From positions 124,001 through 188,000 of the forward strand of contig JAEPKX010000001.1 in the NCBI GenBank assembly GCA_021375695.1: DNA of 64,000 bases, read 5' to 3'. Both the position numbers and the translations under genes were made by a program. Positions within the stretch are counted from its first letter, which is position 1, and every line of letters begins with the position of its first letter. The notes beneath the pieces are model-generated. The model was not told where the DNA came from. It saw only the letters and a list, made by a program, of their open reading frames with translations, and searched no databases. This DNA comes from Candidatus Igneacidithiobacillus taupoensis (GTDB taxonomy: Bacteria; Pseudomonadota; Gammaproteobacteria; Acidithiobacillales; Acidithiobacillaceae). Below, piece after piece: positions 8,574 to 17,404 of the stretch.

Positions 8574-9745
8574 TGGGCCCTGCTCCCGTGCTGGTAGCGA
8601 TCACTGTGGGCGGAACCCTCCCCTGCAGAAAACTGCTTGCCAGGGAGCAAGACCTTGACCCCCGGATAGATCCGCGCTGGAACCGGATAGATCACTTGCG
8701 TATCCCGGGTGAGACCAGCAATGACAGCCGATTGCCCATCTTCCCACAACACTTTGACTGGCTGGCTCTGGACCACTCCCTTGGGTGCCACATACACAAA
8801 ATTGCCGGAGCTACCCTGCATGACCGCGCCAACAGGCAAGGTCATGGCACTTTGCAATTGGGCGACCGGCATTTGTACCTGGACGAACTGCCCGGGCCAG
8901 AGGCGATTCTGCCCATTGGGGCTCTGGGCCTGGACACTTACCGTAGCCGTCGTTGCACTTACGGTGTTGTCGATAATCTGGATCGTGCCGCGATCCAGGA
9001 GCTCGGCACCTTGTTCGTTTTGGATCAGGATCTGCCAGGCCTTCTCCCTGGCCTCCCTCGCACTCTGCAGCAGTTGTTGGGGTACCTGGAAATCAATGCC
9101 AATGGGACTGGTCTGGTTGATGGTAGCAAGCTCAGTCACGTTGGCAACCAGCAGATTACCGGGCTTCACCATCGCCATACCGATGCGTCCACTAATGGGA
9201 GCCGTAATCCGTGTGTAACCGAGATTCAGGCGGGCCTGCTGTACTGCCGCCAGATCGGCCTGCACCTGTGCAGCCGCCGCCTGTGCCTGGGACCGTGCTT
9301 GTTCGTAACTTTGTCGGGTAATGAAATCTTTTTCTACCAATGGCTTGTCCTGGGCCAGCACGGTTGCATTGTATCGGGCAGTGGCCTGGGCAGAGGCCAG
9401 ATTGGCCTTGGCCTGGGCGAGACTCACCAAAGCTTGGGCAGGGTCAATCTGGAATAGCAACTGACCCTTCTCTACCAGGCCCCCCTGCTGAAAAGAATAA
9501 TGCTGCAACACCCCGGAAATCTGGGGGACCAGGGTCACGGTCTGCAATGGGGTCACGGTCCCTAGAAAGGTCTGATAGTGAACCATGGGCCGGATTGCTG
9601 GAGTGACCAATTGAACTTGGGTCGGTGCAAACCCATGTCCAAACTTTCCCCTTCCTCCATGACCAGACTGCCCCTGAGAACATGCTCCCAGGGCAAGGGT
9701 CAAAGCGCCCAGGGTGCCAAGGCGAAGGTATTTACCAAAACTCAT
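8570..9745 (-). CDS. RND efflux periplasmic adaptor (MdtA-like lipoprotein)
   Basis: The 391-residue membrane-fusion protein links the RND permease to the outer-membrane channel. It has a lipoprotein signal with lipobox ALGAC near residue 22 and a Gly/His-rich linker, followed by the barrel-lipoyl-hairpin architecture: VTPLQTVTLVPQISGVL, the coiled-coil hairpin of Ala/Gln-rich repeats (about residues 95-165), then LGYTRITAPISGRIG, the second lipoyl half. The start codon overlaps the tolC-like stop (ATGA) and the stop overlaps the permease start. Confidence 0.94.
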   Translation of the reverse strand: MSFGKYLRLGTLGALTLALGACSQGQSGHGGRGKFGHGFAPTQVQLVTPAIRPMVHYQTFLGTVTPLQTVTLVPQISGVLQHYSFQQGGLVEKGQLLFQIDPAQALVSLAQAKANLASAQATARYNATVLAQDKPLVEKDFITRQSYEQARSQAQAAAAQVQADLAAVQQARLNLGYTRITAPISGRIGMAMVKPGNLLVANVTELATINQTSPIGIDFQVPQQLLQSAREAREKAWQILIQNEQGAELLDRGTIQIIDNTVSATTATVSVQAQSPNGQNRLWPGQFVQVQMPVAQLQSAMTLPVGAVMQGSSGNFVYVAPKGVVQSQPVKVLWEDGQSAVIAGLTRDTQVIYPVPARIYPGVKVLLPGKQFSAGEGSAHSDRYQHGSRAQ

Positions 9746-11169
9746 GGTTGCGCGTCTCCCAATGGCATTCCAACAGCCTGACTCAGTTGCGCCAGACCCA
9801 CATAACTTTTCACCAAATTGTCAATGAGGGTGTATCGCGCCTGGGACAAGGTGGATTCGGCCTGGAGAACATCCTGAATCGTAGCCTGGCCCACCTTGTA
9901 CTGGGCCAATACTACCTCCAGGGCCTTGCGGGCATTGGCAAGGCTTGCCACAGCGCCGGGATAGGCAGCCACATTTCCCTGGAAAGTATGGTAATCCTGC
10001 CAGACCGTACTCAAGGTATTGAGGCGGGTATTGGCCAGATTGGCGGCGTCCTGACGGGCCAGGGCCTCCGTTTGCCGAACATCATAATGATTGTTGAAAC
10101 CGGTAAAGAGCGGCACGGTAAGACTCAAACCAAGGCTCCAGGTATCACCCGGCTGAAAGCCTCCCTGGAATTGGTACCCATAGGTACCCGTGAATCCAAT
10201 GCTGGGAAGACCGCTGGCACGGGCACTACGAACATTGGCCTGGGCTGCGGCCAACTGCGCCCGGGCTGCCAACAGGGCGGGATTGGCCTCTTCGGCCGCT
10301 TGCAAAAGTTCCGCCACCGCCTGGCGCAGATGGGGCGGGCGCTGCTCCTCCCATTGCAGCTGGGCAATCTGGATCGAGCTATTGGGAGGAATGCCAATGG
10401 CCGCCGCCAACGCACCGAGCCCTGCCGCAACCGTCTGCTGCTGGGAGGCTAGGGTCGATCGCGCCTGTGCCAAGGAGGCGCGGGCCTGATAGAGATCACC
10501 AATGGTGGCCTGACCAGCTCGGTGCAGAACCTCGGCAGCCTCCATGGCCTTCTCATTCTCGGCCAGACTCCGTTCATCGGCATGCAGGAGAGCCTGATTC
10601 CCCAAGAGATTGTAATAGGCTTGGGTAACATTGAAGATGACAGTTTGGAGAGTCTGGTTCTGCGTATATCCTGCCACCCATTCCTGGGCCTTGGCCGCGT
10701 CCACCTTGGCGCGGCGCAGGCCAAACTCCCAGAGGGTATAACTTAGGGTAAAACTCGGATTGACAATATTGCGTGCAGGCACACTGAAACCAGCAGTCGC
10801 CACCGCCTGGGACCGTCGGGCTCCGGTGCTCAGGGTAAGACTGGGTAGCCATGCACTTTCCGCCATTCCCAACGCCGCTGCCTGGGCACGCAAGGCCTCC
10901 CAGGAGGCTGCAGTTTGCGGATTATGGGCCAGGGCAAAGGCCGTCAGCTCCGGCAGGGTCCAGACCTTTTGGGCATCGGCAGCGGTCCACGTCGCCAAGG
11001 GTTGCAAGGCCGGCAGGGAAGGTGTTCCCTTCCATGCCTGGGCCGGCATGCTAGGCAAGCCCGCATCGGTCCCCAACGGGTCCCCAACGATCATCCCTAG
11101 ACCGGCATAGGCAGGGGTACAGGCGAGGCATAACGGCCAGATCATCCACAACCAGCGCATGGGTTCCAT
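9742..11169 (-). CDS. TolC-family outer-membrane efflux channel
   Basis: This is the first gene of the pump operon and encodes the outer-membrane channel. The ~475-residue precursor has a signal peptide ending in TPAYA|G and two TolC/OEP repeats of long helices with strand hairpins (for example SFTLSYTLWEFG and TWSLGLSLTVPLFTGFN). The frame is open to 11331, but upstream starts lack a ribosome site and would disrupt the signal peptide. An AAGGG lies immediately before the ATG at 11169 and 10 nt before the ATG at 11160; I chose 11169, and 11160 is equally possible. The gene is divergent from the Spy-like gene, with a 190-nt shared control region. Confidence 0.92.
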   Translation of the reverse strand: MEPMRWLWMIWPLCLACTPAYAGLGMIVGDPLGTDAGLPSMPAQAWKGTPSLPALQPLATWTAADAQKVWTLPELTAFALAHNPQTAASWEALRAQAAALGMAESAWLPSLTLSTGARRSQAVATAGFSVPARNIVNPSFTLSYTLWEFGLRRAKVDAAKAQEWVAGYTQNQTLQTVIFNVTQAYYNLLGNQALLHADERSLAENEKAMEAAEVLHRAGQATIGDLYQARASLAQARSTLASQQQTVAAGLGALAAAIGIPPNSSIQIAQLQWEEQRPPHLRQAVAELLQAAEEANPALLAARAQLAAAQANVRSARASGLPSIGFTGTYGYQFQGGFQPGDTWSLGLSLTVPLFTGFNNHYDVRQTEALARQDAANLANTRLNTLSTVWQDYHTFQGNVAAYPGAVASLANARKALEVVLAQYKVGQATIQDVLQAESTLSQARYTLIDNLVKSYVGLAQLSQAVGMPLGDAQP

Positions 11170-11232
11170 TTCCCTTTTCCAAGCCAGCGCCATTGTCATG
11201 GAAAAACGGCCAGGGAGGTAGCCCCCATGGAC

Positions 11233-11248
11233 TGCCAAACTGTTGGCA
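11233..11248. promoter_or_regulatory. Inverted repeat (TGCCAA-N4-TTGGCA), candidate operator
   Basis: A perfect 6-bp dyad, TGCCAA and TTGGCA separated by ACTG, lies in the 190-nt region between the divergent tolC-like gene and the Spy-like/ompR/envZ operon. Its position fits an operator that could control either direction. The regulator is unknown. Confidence 0.35.
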
Positions 11249-11252
11249 AATG

Positions 11253-11279
11253 TGAAAGAGTTTGTTGACTTTTGAAAGA
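11253..11279. promoter_or_regulatory. TGAAAGA direct repeat with 20-bp period, candidate OmpR site
   Basis: TGAAAGA occurs at 11253 and again at 11273, exactly 20 bp (two helical turns) apart, in an A/T-rich stretch next to the dyad at 11233. OmpR-class regulators bind tandem half-sites on one DNA face, and ompR is encoded just downstream, so autoregulation and control of the divergent pump are plausible. This is inference from spacing only. Confidence 0.3.
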
Positions 11280-11360
11280 TATTTTTGCTGGCGATCCAGA
11301 GGTCGAAGTCCGTAAGCTTTGACCCGAGCAATGCAGCTCGTTCGGCAGGAGAATTTTGTT

Positions 11361-11888
11361 ATGCGCAAATCGGTTCTTTCCCTTGTTTTGCTTTCCAGCT
11401 TGCTGGGTTTTTACCGCGTCAGCTTGGCGGCTGATATGACCCCACCCCCTGGGGGCCCGATGATGCAGCATCCTCAAGGTCCCAGGATGCAGGGTCATCC
11501 AAGGCCCTGGATGGCCAATGCCCCCGTCCCCATGCTCATGCCCATTGTTTGGCGAAATGCCGTTACACTGCAGCTGACCCCAAGCCAGGAAAAACAGTTG
11601 GAGAACTGGCGCCAGCAGCAAAGGAGTCAGTGGCAAAGCCGACGCACCCAAGTGCAGGAACACAATCGGGCCCTGCGCGAGGCGCTGCTCCGTGGCGAGA
11701 CCGGGAGCGCGTTGCAGCCTTTGCAGGCTGCGGTAGTGCGAGATCATGAAGCCATGCTGCAAGAGGGTATCGCCCAAGTGGAATTTCTCCACCAGTTGCT
11801 TACCCCGGAACAATGGCAGAAAGTAACCGGCATGTATGCCAAGATGTCCCAATGGCAGCCCGGCAAGGAGGGATGGAAAAAACCGTGA
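11361..11888 (+). CDS. Spy/CpxP-like periplasmic protein
   Basis: The ~175-residue protein has an N-terminal signal sequence (MRKSVLSLVLLSSLLG, cleavage near SLAAD) and a Met/Pro/Gly/His-rich stretch. A long charged helical region follows, with two LTPxQ motifs (LTPSQ and LTPEQ), the signature of the Spy/CpxP/ZraP family of periplasmic chaperones or two-component inhibitors. The ATG at 11361 has an AGGAGA ribosome site; the upstream ATG at 11319 would mask the signal peptide. Its end overlaps the ompR start, so it is the first gene of an operon with ompR-envZ. A CpxP-like brake on the neighbouring sensor kinase is a reasonable inference. The His/Met-rich segment may bind metal. Confidence 0.75.
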   Translation: MRKSVLSLVLLSSLLGFYRVSLAADMTPPPGGPMMQHPQGPRMQGHPRPWMANAPVPMLMPIVWRNAVTLQLTPSQEKQLENWRQQQRSQWQSRRTQVQEHNRALREALLRGETGSALQPLQAAVVRDHEAMLQEGIAQVEFLHQLLTPEQWQKVTGMYAKMSQWQPGKEGWKKP

Positions 11889-12613
11889 CAACGACTGCCC
11901 GCATCCTGTTGGTGGATGATGACGCCAAACTGCGCAGCATCCTGATGAGGTACCTGGAATCGCGGGGCTATACGGTCCACAGCGCTGCTTCTGGCGCGCA
12001 AATGGACCGACTGCTGGAGCGGGAGCACTACGATCTCCTGCTCCTGGATGTCATGATGCCCGGCGAAGATGGTTTCCAAATCTGCCAACGACTTCGGCAA
12101 CAAGAATCCCTCTTGCCCATTATCATGCTCACTGCCCGTGGTGACCTGGATGATCGGATCCAAGGCTTGTCCATTGGCGCCGATGATTATGTCCCCAAAC
12201 CCTTTGAGCCCGAAGAACTACTCGCCCGCATTGGCGCGGTCTTACGCCGCAGCCAGGATGCGAGCAAAGTGGAGCCAAGCCCAGGGGCCATCGACTTTGG
12301 TCCCTTCCATCTCGCCCTCGACTACCGCCGTCTCTACCGAAATGGTCAGGAAATCGCCATTACCGAAACGGAATTTGCGCTGTTGCGGGCCTTGGCCGAA
12401 CATCCCTGGCAAACCCTGTCCCGCGACAAACTGCTGGGGATGATCCATGGCCACGACGATGACATACCTGGCCCCCGTGGCATCGATGTCTTCATTTCCC
12501 GACTGCGACGACTCATCGAAGAGGACCCGACCCGGCCTCGCTATCTGCAAACCGTCTGGGGACGGGGCTATGTCTTTGTTCCCGATGCCGGGACTTTGGA
12601 TCAACGCCCTTGA
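11873..12613 (+). CDS. ompR: OmpR-type response regulator
   Basis: The 246-residue cytoplasmic transcription regulator has an N-terminal receiver domain (VDDDAKLR acidic pocket, phosphoacceptor Asp in LLLDVMMPGEDG, Lys in DDYVPKPFEP) and a C-terminal winged helix ending in TVWGRGYVFVPDAG. Motifs such as MDRLLERE, MMPGEDG and GRGYVFVPD are close to enterobacterial OmpR rather than to PhoB or CpxR. The start is either ATG 11873, right behind AAGGAGGG, or GTG 11885, which overlaps the preceding stop codon. The envZ start codon overlaps the stop (TTGA). Confidence 0.9.
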   Translation: MEKTVTTTARILLVDDDAKLRSILMRYLESRGYTVHSAASGAQMDRLLEREHYDLLLLDVMMPGEDGFQICQRLRQQESLLPIIMLTARGDLDDRIQGLSIGADDYVPKPFEPEELLARIGAVLRRSQDASKVEPSPGAIDFGPFHLALDYRRLYRNGQEIAITETEFALLRALAEHPWQTLSRDKLLGMIHGHDDDIPGPRGIDVFISRLRRLIEEDPTRPRYLQTVWGRGYVFVPDAGTLDQRP

Positions 12614-13884
12614 ATTTCCGCCGCTTTTGGTCCGATAGCCTGTTTGGTCGGATCTTTTTGCTGATTGGTGCCCTGCTGCTCGCCAGTCAACTCGCAGTCT
12701 ACTGGTACTTCAATCTCTATCTGGGCAATCCCCAAGCCCGGCATTTGGCCCAAGGCTGGGCACAGATTCTCACCCTCAGCAGTGCCCTGGATGTAGGCGA
12801 AGCCGAGTGGCTGGCCCCACGTCTGTCCCGGATTGGCATTGCCTTCTATCCCGTAGAGCGCATGCAGGGCCAGCCGCCCCACAATCCCATGCTCGCCAAC
12901 GCCGTCCAACTCCTCCATGGCCTGGGTTGGCCCGATGCCCAGGTCCGCATCGATCGGCGCCAGGGAATATTGTGGCTGGATCCCAACCAGAGAAGTCGGG
13001 TGGTCGTCGCCATCCCCATGCCCAAAGCACCTCCGGGACCTTCCCCGCAGTGGTTCAAACTGAGTGCGATTCTCCTATTGTCCTTGCTCGGGGCCTTCCT
13101 TATCGTCCATCAGATCACCGCACCGCTACGCCGGCTGGTCCAGGCTTTGCAGGTCAATCGCAATGGCGAGGGTCCACCGGAATTACCGGTTGCAGGACCC
13201 ATGGATATTCGGGAATTGGCCACGGAACTCAATGCTGCTTTGCGGGAGCGCTATTTGCTGACGGAGGAGAGAGAGATGGTGCTCCTGGGGGTATCCCACG
13301 ACCTGCGCACGCCCCTGACCCGAATGCGGATGCTGGCCGAATTTCTTCCCAAGGAGGCTGCCGAGATCCAACAGGAATTGGTGGACAATCTCTGGGAAAT
13401 GGATGAAACCTTGCATCAGTTCCTGGACTATGTCCGCAGTGGTCATGAGGAACTGGCCGAAGAAATTGATCTGGGGGCCTTTCTCCAAAATTTTGTGCAC
13501 GACAGCCCCTATTCCGAAATTCACCTGGAAGAGCTTCCGGCCCAAGCTCTCTACGTACATATCCCCCCGGTGGCTCTCAAGCGGGTGCTGCGCAACCTGG
13601 TGGAGAATGCCCGCCGTCACGCCCGCCCACCCATTACCCTTCGTTTGCTACCCTTGGGTACAGCCGTGGAGATTCAGGTGCGCGATCATGGCAACGGCAT
13701 CAGCGAAGAGAAGCGGGAGCTCCTAGGCAAACCCTTTGCCTTGGCCGGCAGAGGAGGTGGAACGGGACTCGGTATTGCCATCATTCATCGCATTCTCCAC
13801 CGGCTGGGCGGGAGCTTATCCATGGAAAACGCCAAAGACGGCGGCCTGCTGGTTCGCGTCCAGCTCCCTTTGCACACCAACTAG
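12610..13884 (+). CDS. envZ: EnvZ-type sensor histidine kinase
   Basis: This 424-residue inner-membrane kinase phosphorylates the adjacent OmpR. TM1 lies near residues 12-34. A ~120-residue periplasmic sensor contains the EnvZ-like WPDAQVRIDRRQGILWLDP, then TM2 (~145-165) and HAMP. The HisKA motif GVSHDLRTPLTRMRMLAEF is nearly identical to that of EnvZ, and the HATPase has NLVENARRHA, DHGNGI and GGGTGLGIAI. Translation starts at a TTG that overlaps the ompR stop, implying coupled synthesis. Confidence 0.9.
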   Translation: MNFRRFWSDSLFGRIFLLIGALLLASQLAVYWYFNLYLGNPQARHLAQGWAQILTLSSALDVGEAEWLAPRLSRIGIAFYPVERMQGQPPHNPMLANAVQLLHGLGWPDAQVRIDRRQGILWLDPNQRSRVVVAIPMPKAPPGPSPQWFKLSAILLLSLLGAFLIVHQITAPLRRLVQALQVNRNGEGPPELPVAGPMDIRELATELNAALRERYLLTEEREMVLLGVSHDLRTPLTRMRMLAEFLPKEAAEIQQELVDNLWEMDETLHQFLDYVRSGHEELAEEIDLGAFLQNFVHDSPYSEIHLEELPAQALYVHIPPVALKRVLRNLVENARRHARPPITLRLLPLGTAVEIQVRDHGNGISEEKRELLGKPFALAGRGGGTGLGIAIIHRILHRLGGSLSMENAKDGGLLVRVQLPLHTN

Positions 13885-13891
13885 GATACCG

Positions 13892-14218
13892 CTATCTTGC
13901 TGCCGGCGCCTCTTTGGGACAGAGTTTGCGCAATTGGGCCAGCTCCTTGGGTGAGAGGTCCTGCCAGGCAATATTCCCACAGCGACCGCTGATCTTGCCT
14001 TCCAGGGTCCCTTTCTGGGATACCCCGGGACCTACGGCAAAATCCGGCACCGACTGGCTCGAGATGAGTACGGCGGTATTACTCGACGCCCTGCTCCCGG
14101 ACGTGCTGGGCGTTGCTCCCTGGGGTTGCAACCACAGATAAAAAAACCCGATCAAGACCAGCAGGGTCAAAACCACAATAATCGCCGCCAACCATGATGA
14201 CTTGCTTTCTCGAACCAT
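13892..14218 (-). CDS. Small membrane-anchored protein, unknown function
   Basis: The 108-residue protein has a short charged N-terminus, one transmembrane helix (residues ~9-30, rich in Leu/Val/Ile), a Ser/Thr/Ala-rich linker and a small extracytoplasmic domain with two cysteines (GRCGN and KLCPKE) that could form a disulfide. I do not recognise a family. The ATG at 14218 has a GGAGGGG ribosome site 8 nt upstream; the ATG at 14233 does not. It is convergent with envZ (7-nt gap) and lies 24 nt downstream of uvrD on the same strand. Confidence 0.6.
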   Translation of the reverse strand: MVRESKSSWLAAIIVVLTLLVLIGFFYLWLQPQGATPSTSGSRASSNTAVLISSQSVPDFAVGPGVSQKGTLEGKISGRCGNIAWQDLSPKELAQLRKLCPKEAPAAR

Positions 14219-14242
14219 GGGCAACCCCTCCATACGATAGGT

Positions 14243-16369
14243 TCAGGATAGACGTTCCAGGGCAACGATGCCGAGGGCCAGCCACTTGCTTCCCGACGTA
14301 AACTGGACCTGGATCCGGCCCTGTCGACCACCACCCTCGTAGTCCAATACGGTCCCCTCTCCAAAGACCGGGTGGCGAATGCGGGCCCCCAAGGGAAAGG
14401 GACTCGCAGGATGAGCTGAAGACGATGCGGACAGGCCCGTCGACAAAACTGGGCGGCGGACCTGGGCTCGGGGACGTAACTCTTCCAGATGTTCTGCCGG
14501 AAGCTCCCGCAAAAAACGCGACGGCAGGGCCGGACGTTCACTGCCATGGATACGGCGGCTCTCGGCATGACACAAAACCAATTGGGTCATGGCTCTGGTC
14601 ATGCCCACGTAACATAAGCGCCGTTCCTCCGCGAGGCCCTGGGGATCCTCCAGATTGCGCAGATGGGGAAAGAGCCCTTCTTCCATCCCCACCAAAAAAA
14701 CCAGAGGAAATTCCAGCCCCTTGGCGCTGTGCAAGCTCATCAATTGGACGGCGTCCTGCCAACCCTCAGCCCCTGCTTCGCCAGCCTCCAGCGCAGCATG
14801 GGTCAAAAACTCACTGAGCAGATCTCCAGGAACAGGACTCAATTCCCGTAGACCCGCAGAGCTTTCTACCAAGGCAAAGGTACGGGCAGCATTGAGGAGC
14901 TCGTCCAGATTCTCCAGGCGACTTTCGCCGCGATCACCCTCACGGGCATACCATTCCCGCAAAGGAATGTGCTCCCACACCAGTCGCACCTGCTCCTCCA
15001 GACTACGTTCGGCACAAGCCTCGGCCAACTGATCAATGCTGGTCAAAAAGGCGTTCACCCTGGCCTGCCCAAGTTCACCGGCCGCTTGCCAGTAGGAGAT
15101 CCCCCGCTCCAGGCTATGTTGTCGTAAGCGCTCTACGGTGACGGCACCGATGCCCCGCGCGGGGACATTGATGACCCGTTCAAAAGCGGCATCATCGTGT
15201 CGATTCAGCACCAGTCGCAGATAGGCGAGGGTGTCTTTGATTTCCGCGCGCTCAAAGAAGCGTAAGCCGCCATAGACCCGATAAGGAATCCCTTCCCGTA
15301 CCAAATGCTCTTCAAAGGGTCGGGATTGGGCGTTGGAACGGTAAAGAATGGCACAATCAGCCCGCTTCCCTCCCGCCGCCACCCACTGGACGACTCGCGC
15401 CACCACAAAGCGGGCCTCGTCCTCTTCGTTGTAGGCTCGATAGAGTTGCACGGGAGCTCCGCCCGTCTGGGCTGTCCACAGGGTCTTGCCTAGGCGTTCC
15501 GGATTGCGGGCGATGACCTGGTTGGCCACCGCCAAAATGGGCGCGGTGGACCGGTAGTTTTGTTCTAGACGAACGAGTCGGGCACCAGGAAAGTCCTGAC
15601 TGAAGCGAAAAATATTTTCCACCTCGGCTCCACGCCAACCATAGATGGACTGATCGTCGTCCCCCACCACAAAGATCTGCCCGTGGGCGGCGAGCTTGCG
15701 CAGCCACTGATACTGCACTGCATTGGTATCTTGAAACTCATCCACAAGGACATGCTGAAAGCGCTCCTGATACTGGGCCAGGAGTGCCTCGTCCTGCCAC
15801 AGGCGCAAGGCATAGAGAAGCAGATCGGCAAAATCCACCCCACCGGCACGCTCCTTCAGTTCTTCATAGCGCCGATAGGTAGCTAACACTGGCTCAGGAA
15901 CACTGGGATCTTGCCGCAAATCCAGGGGCCCGATGCCACCATCTTTCCAACGCCCAATGCGGGCAGCTATCTGCTTGGGATTCCAGTGCTTGTCCTCCAG
16001 ACCCAGATCCTTGAGCGCCCGGCGGACCAGGCGTTGACTATCATCGGCATCAAGAACCGGAAACTGGGCCGGCAAAGAGAGTACCCCGTGGTGCAGGCGT
16101 AACAGGCGATGGGCAATACCGTGAAAGGTTCCCATCCACAGGCCCCGCAGATCTTCCTGGACGAGTTGGTTAAGACGGGCACGCATGGACTGGGCGGCCT
16201 TGTTGGTGAAGGTGACCGCCAGAATTTGCCCCGGGGAAATTCCCTCTTCGAGCAGGTGGACGATTCGACTGGTGAGTACCCGCGTCTTGCCCGATCCGGC
16301 CCCCGCCAGGACCAGTACGGGACCAGGGGGCAAAGTCACGGCCTCCTGCTGCCGTTCGTTTAATTCCAT
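14243..16369 (-). CDS. uvrD: DNA helicase II (UvrD)
   Basis: The 708-residue superfamily 1A 3'-5' helicase acts in nucleotide-excision and mismatch repair. Visible motifs, in order: QxxAV Q-motif near the N-terminus, Walker A AGAGSGKT, TFTNKAA, VDEFQDTN (Walker B), GDDDQSIYGWRGAEVENI, LEQNYRS, and VGMTRAMTQLVL near the end. WMGTFHGIAHRLLR and the KxWNPKQ region fit UvrD better than Rep. The C-terminal ~60 residues form a Tudor-like domain (ARIRHPVFGEGTVLDYEG). ATG 16369 was preferred to a TTG further upstream. It is divergent from cbpA. Confidence 0.96.
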   Translation of the reverse strand: MELNERQQEAVTLPPGPVLVLAGAGSGKTRVLTSRIVHLLEEGISPGQILAVTFTNKAAQSMRARLNQLVQEDLRGLWMGTFHGIAHRLLRLHHGVLSLPAQFPVLDADDSQRLVRRALKDLGLEDKHWNPKQIAARIGRWKDGGIGPLDLRQDPSVPEPVLATYRRYEELKERAGGVDFADLLLYALRLWQDEALLAQYQERFQHVLVDEFQDTNAVQYQWLRKLAAHGQIFVVGDDDQSIYGWRGAEVENIFRFSQDFPGARLVRLEQNYRSTAPILAVANQVIARNPERLGKTLWTAQTGGAPVQLYRAYNEEDEARFVVARVVQWVAAGGKRADCAILYRSNAQSRPFEEHLVREGIPYRVYGGLRFFERAEIKDTLAYLRLVLNRHDDAAFERVINVPARGIGAVTVERLRQHSLERGISYWQAAGELGQARVNAFLTSIDQLAEACAERSLEEQVRLVWEHIPLREWYAREGDRGESRLENLDELLNAARTFALVESSAGLRELSPVPGDLLSEFLTHAALEAGEAGAEGWQDAVQLMSLHSAKGLEFPLVFLVGMEEGLFPHLRNLEDPQGLAEERRLCYVGMTRAMTQLVLCHAESRRIHGSERPALPSRFLRELPAEHLEELRPRAQVRRPVLSTGLSASSSAHPASPFPLGARIRHPVFGEGTVLDYEGGGRQGRIQVQFTSGSKWLALGIVALERLS

Positions 16370-16464
16370 GTTGGTACGCCAGGCCCCTTGCAATTTCGCG
16401 CAAATGCCCCCATTTTCGCCACAGGTTTCTTCATGTCCATGGCGGCATGATACGGAGGGTTTCC

Positions 16465-17403
16465 TTGGAATACAAAGACTACTATCAAATTCTTGGGGTA
16501 GCGCGCAACGCCGATGCCGATGCCATCAAGGCGGCCTACCGGAAAATGGCACGCAAATATCACCCGGATGTCAGTAAGGAACATAACGCCGAGGAACGTT
16601 TCAAGGAGGTGCAAGAAGCCTATGAAGTCCTCAAGGACCCCGAGAAACGGCGCGCCTACGACCAGCTAGGCAGCAACTGGCGTGCTGGTCAGGAGTTTCG
16701 TCCTCCACCTGGTTGGGAGAATTTTTACGGCGGCTTCCATGGGGGCAGTACGGCGGGTCCAGATCTTGGCGGATTCAGTGATTTCTTCGAAGAACTTTTC
16801 GCCCGTCGTGGACAGGCCGGAGGCGCCAGCAGCTTTCGGATGCGTGGCGAAGATACGGAGGCCGAGCTCAGCATTCGCCTGGAAGACGTTGTGCACGGTG
16901 CGCAGCGAGAAATCAGTCTGGAAGTCCCCGTTGTCGGTCCCGATGGACGCATCCGGCGGGAGCGGAAACAGCTCTCGGTAAAAATCCCGGCGGGCATTGC
17001 CCCAGGCCAACGCCTGCGCATTGCTGGGCAAGGTCAACCTGGCAGAGCTGGAGGCGCCAATGGGGATCTCTATCTTCGCATCAGCTACGCGCCACATCCG
17101 AAGTTTCGCTGGGAGGGACGGGATCTATACTATGATCTTCCCATCAGCCCCTGGGAAGCGGCCTTGGGGGCGAGCGTGCAAGTCCCCACCCTCGATGGTG
17201 TCGTCCGTGCCAAAGTCCCAGCCGGGAGTAGTTGTGGTCAGCGCCTGCGGCTACGAGGCAAAGGCTTACCCGACACCCAGGGCAAGTCGACAGGGGATCT
17301 CTATGCCGTACTGCAGATCGTCGTTCCCAAGCAGCTCAACGAGGAGGAAAAGGCCCTCTGGGAGCAGCTTGCTGCCAAGAGTCGCTTTCATGCCAGAAGC
17401 TAG
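16465..17403 (+). CDS. cbpA: Curved DNA-binding protein / DnaJ-class co-chaperone (CbpA)
   Basis: The ~312-residue protein has an N-terminal J domain with the HPD motif (KYHPDVSK) and a Gly/Phe-rich linker (~70-130). The zinc fingers of DnaJ are absent; two C-terminal beta-sandwich domains (RLEDVVHGAQREI, then DLYYDLPISPWEAALGASV) follow, which is the CbpA/DjlA-type layout. It stimulates DnaK and can bind DNA. I chose the TTG at 16465 because GGAGGG lies 5 nt upstream and the product then begins MEYKDYYQILGV, as in CbpA; an ATG at 16447 is the alternative. It ends one base from the convergent HDOD-GGDEF gene. Confidence 0.9.
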   Translation: MEYKDYYQILGVARNADADAIKAAYRKMARKYHPDVSKEHNAEERFKEVQEAYEVLKDPEKRRAYDQLGSNWRAGQEFRPPPGWENFYGGFHGGSTAGPDLGGFSDFFEELFARRGQAGGASSFRMRGEDTEAELSIRLEDVVHGAQREISLEVPVVGPDGRIRRERKQLSVKIPAGIAPGQRLRIAGQGQPGRAGGANGDLYLRISYAPHPKFRWEGRDLYYDLPISPWEAALGASVQVPTLDGVVRAKVPAGSSCGQRLRLRGKGLPDTQGKSTGDLYAVLQIVVPKQLNEEEKALWEQLAAKSRFHARS

Positions 17404-17404
17404 A

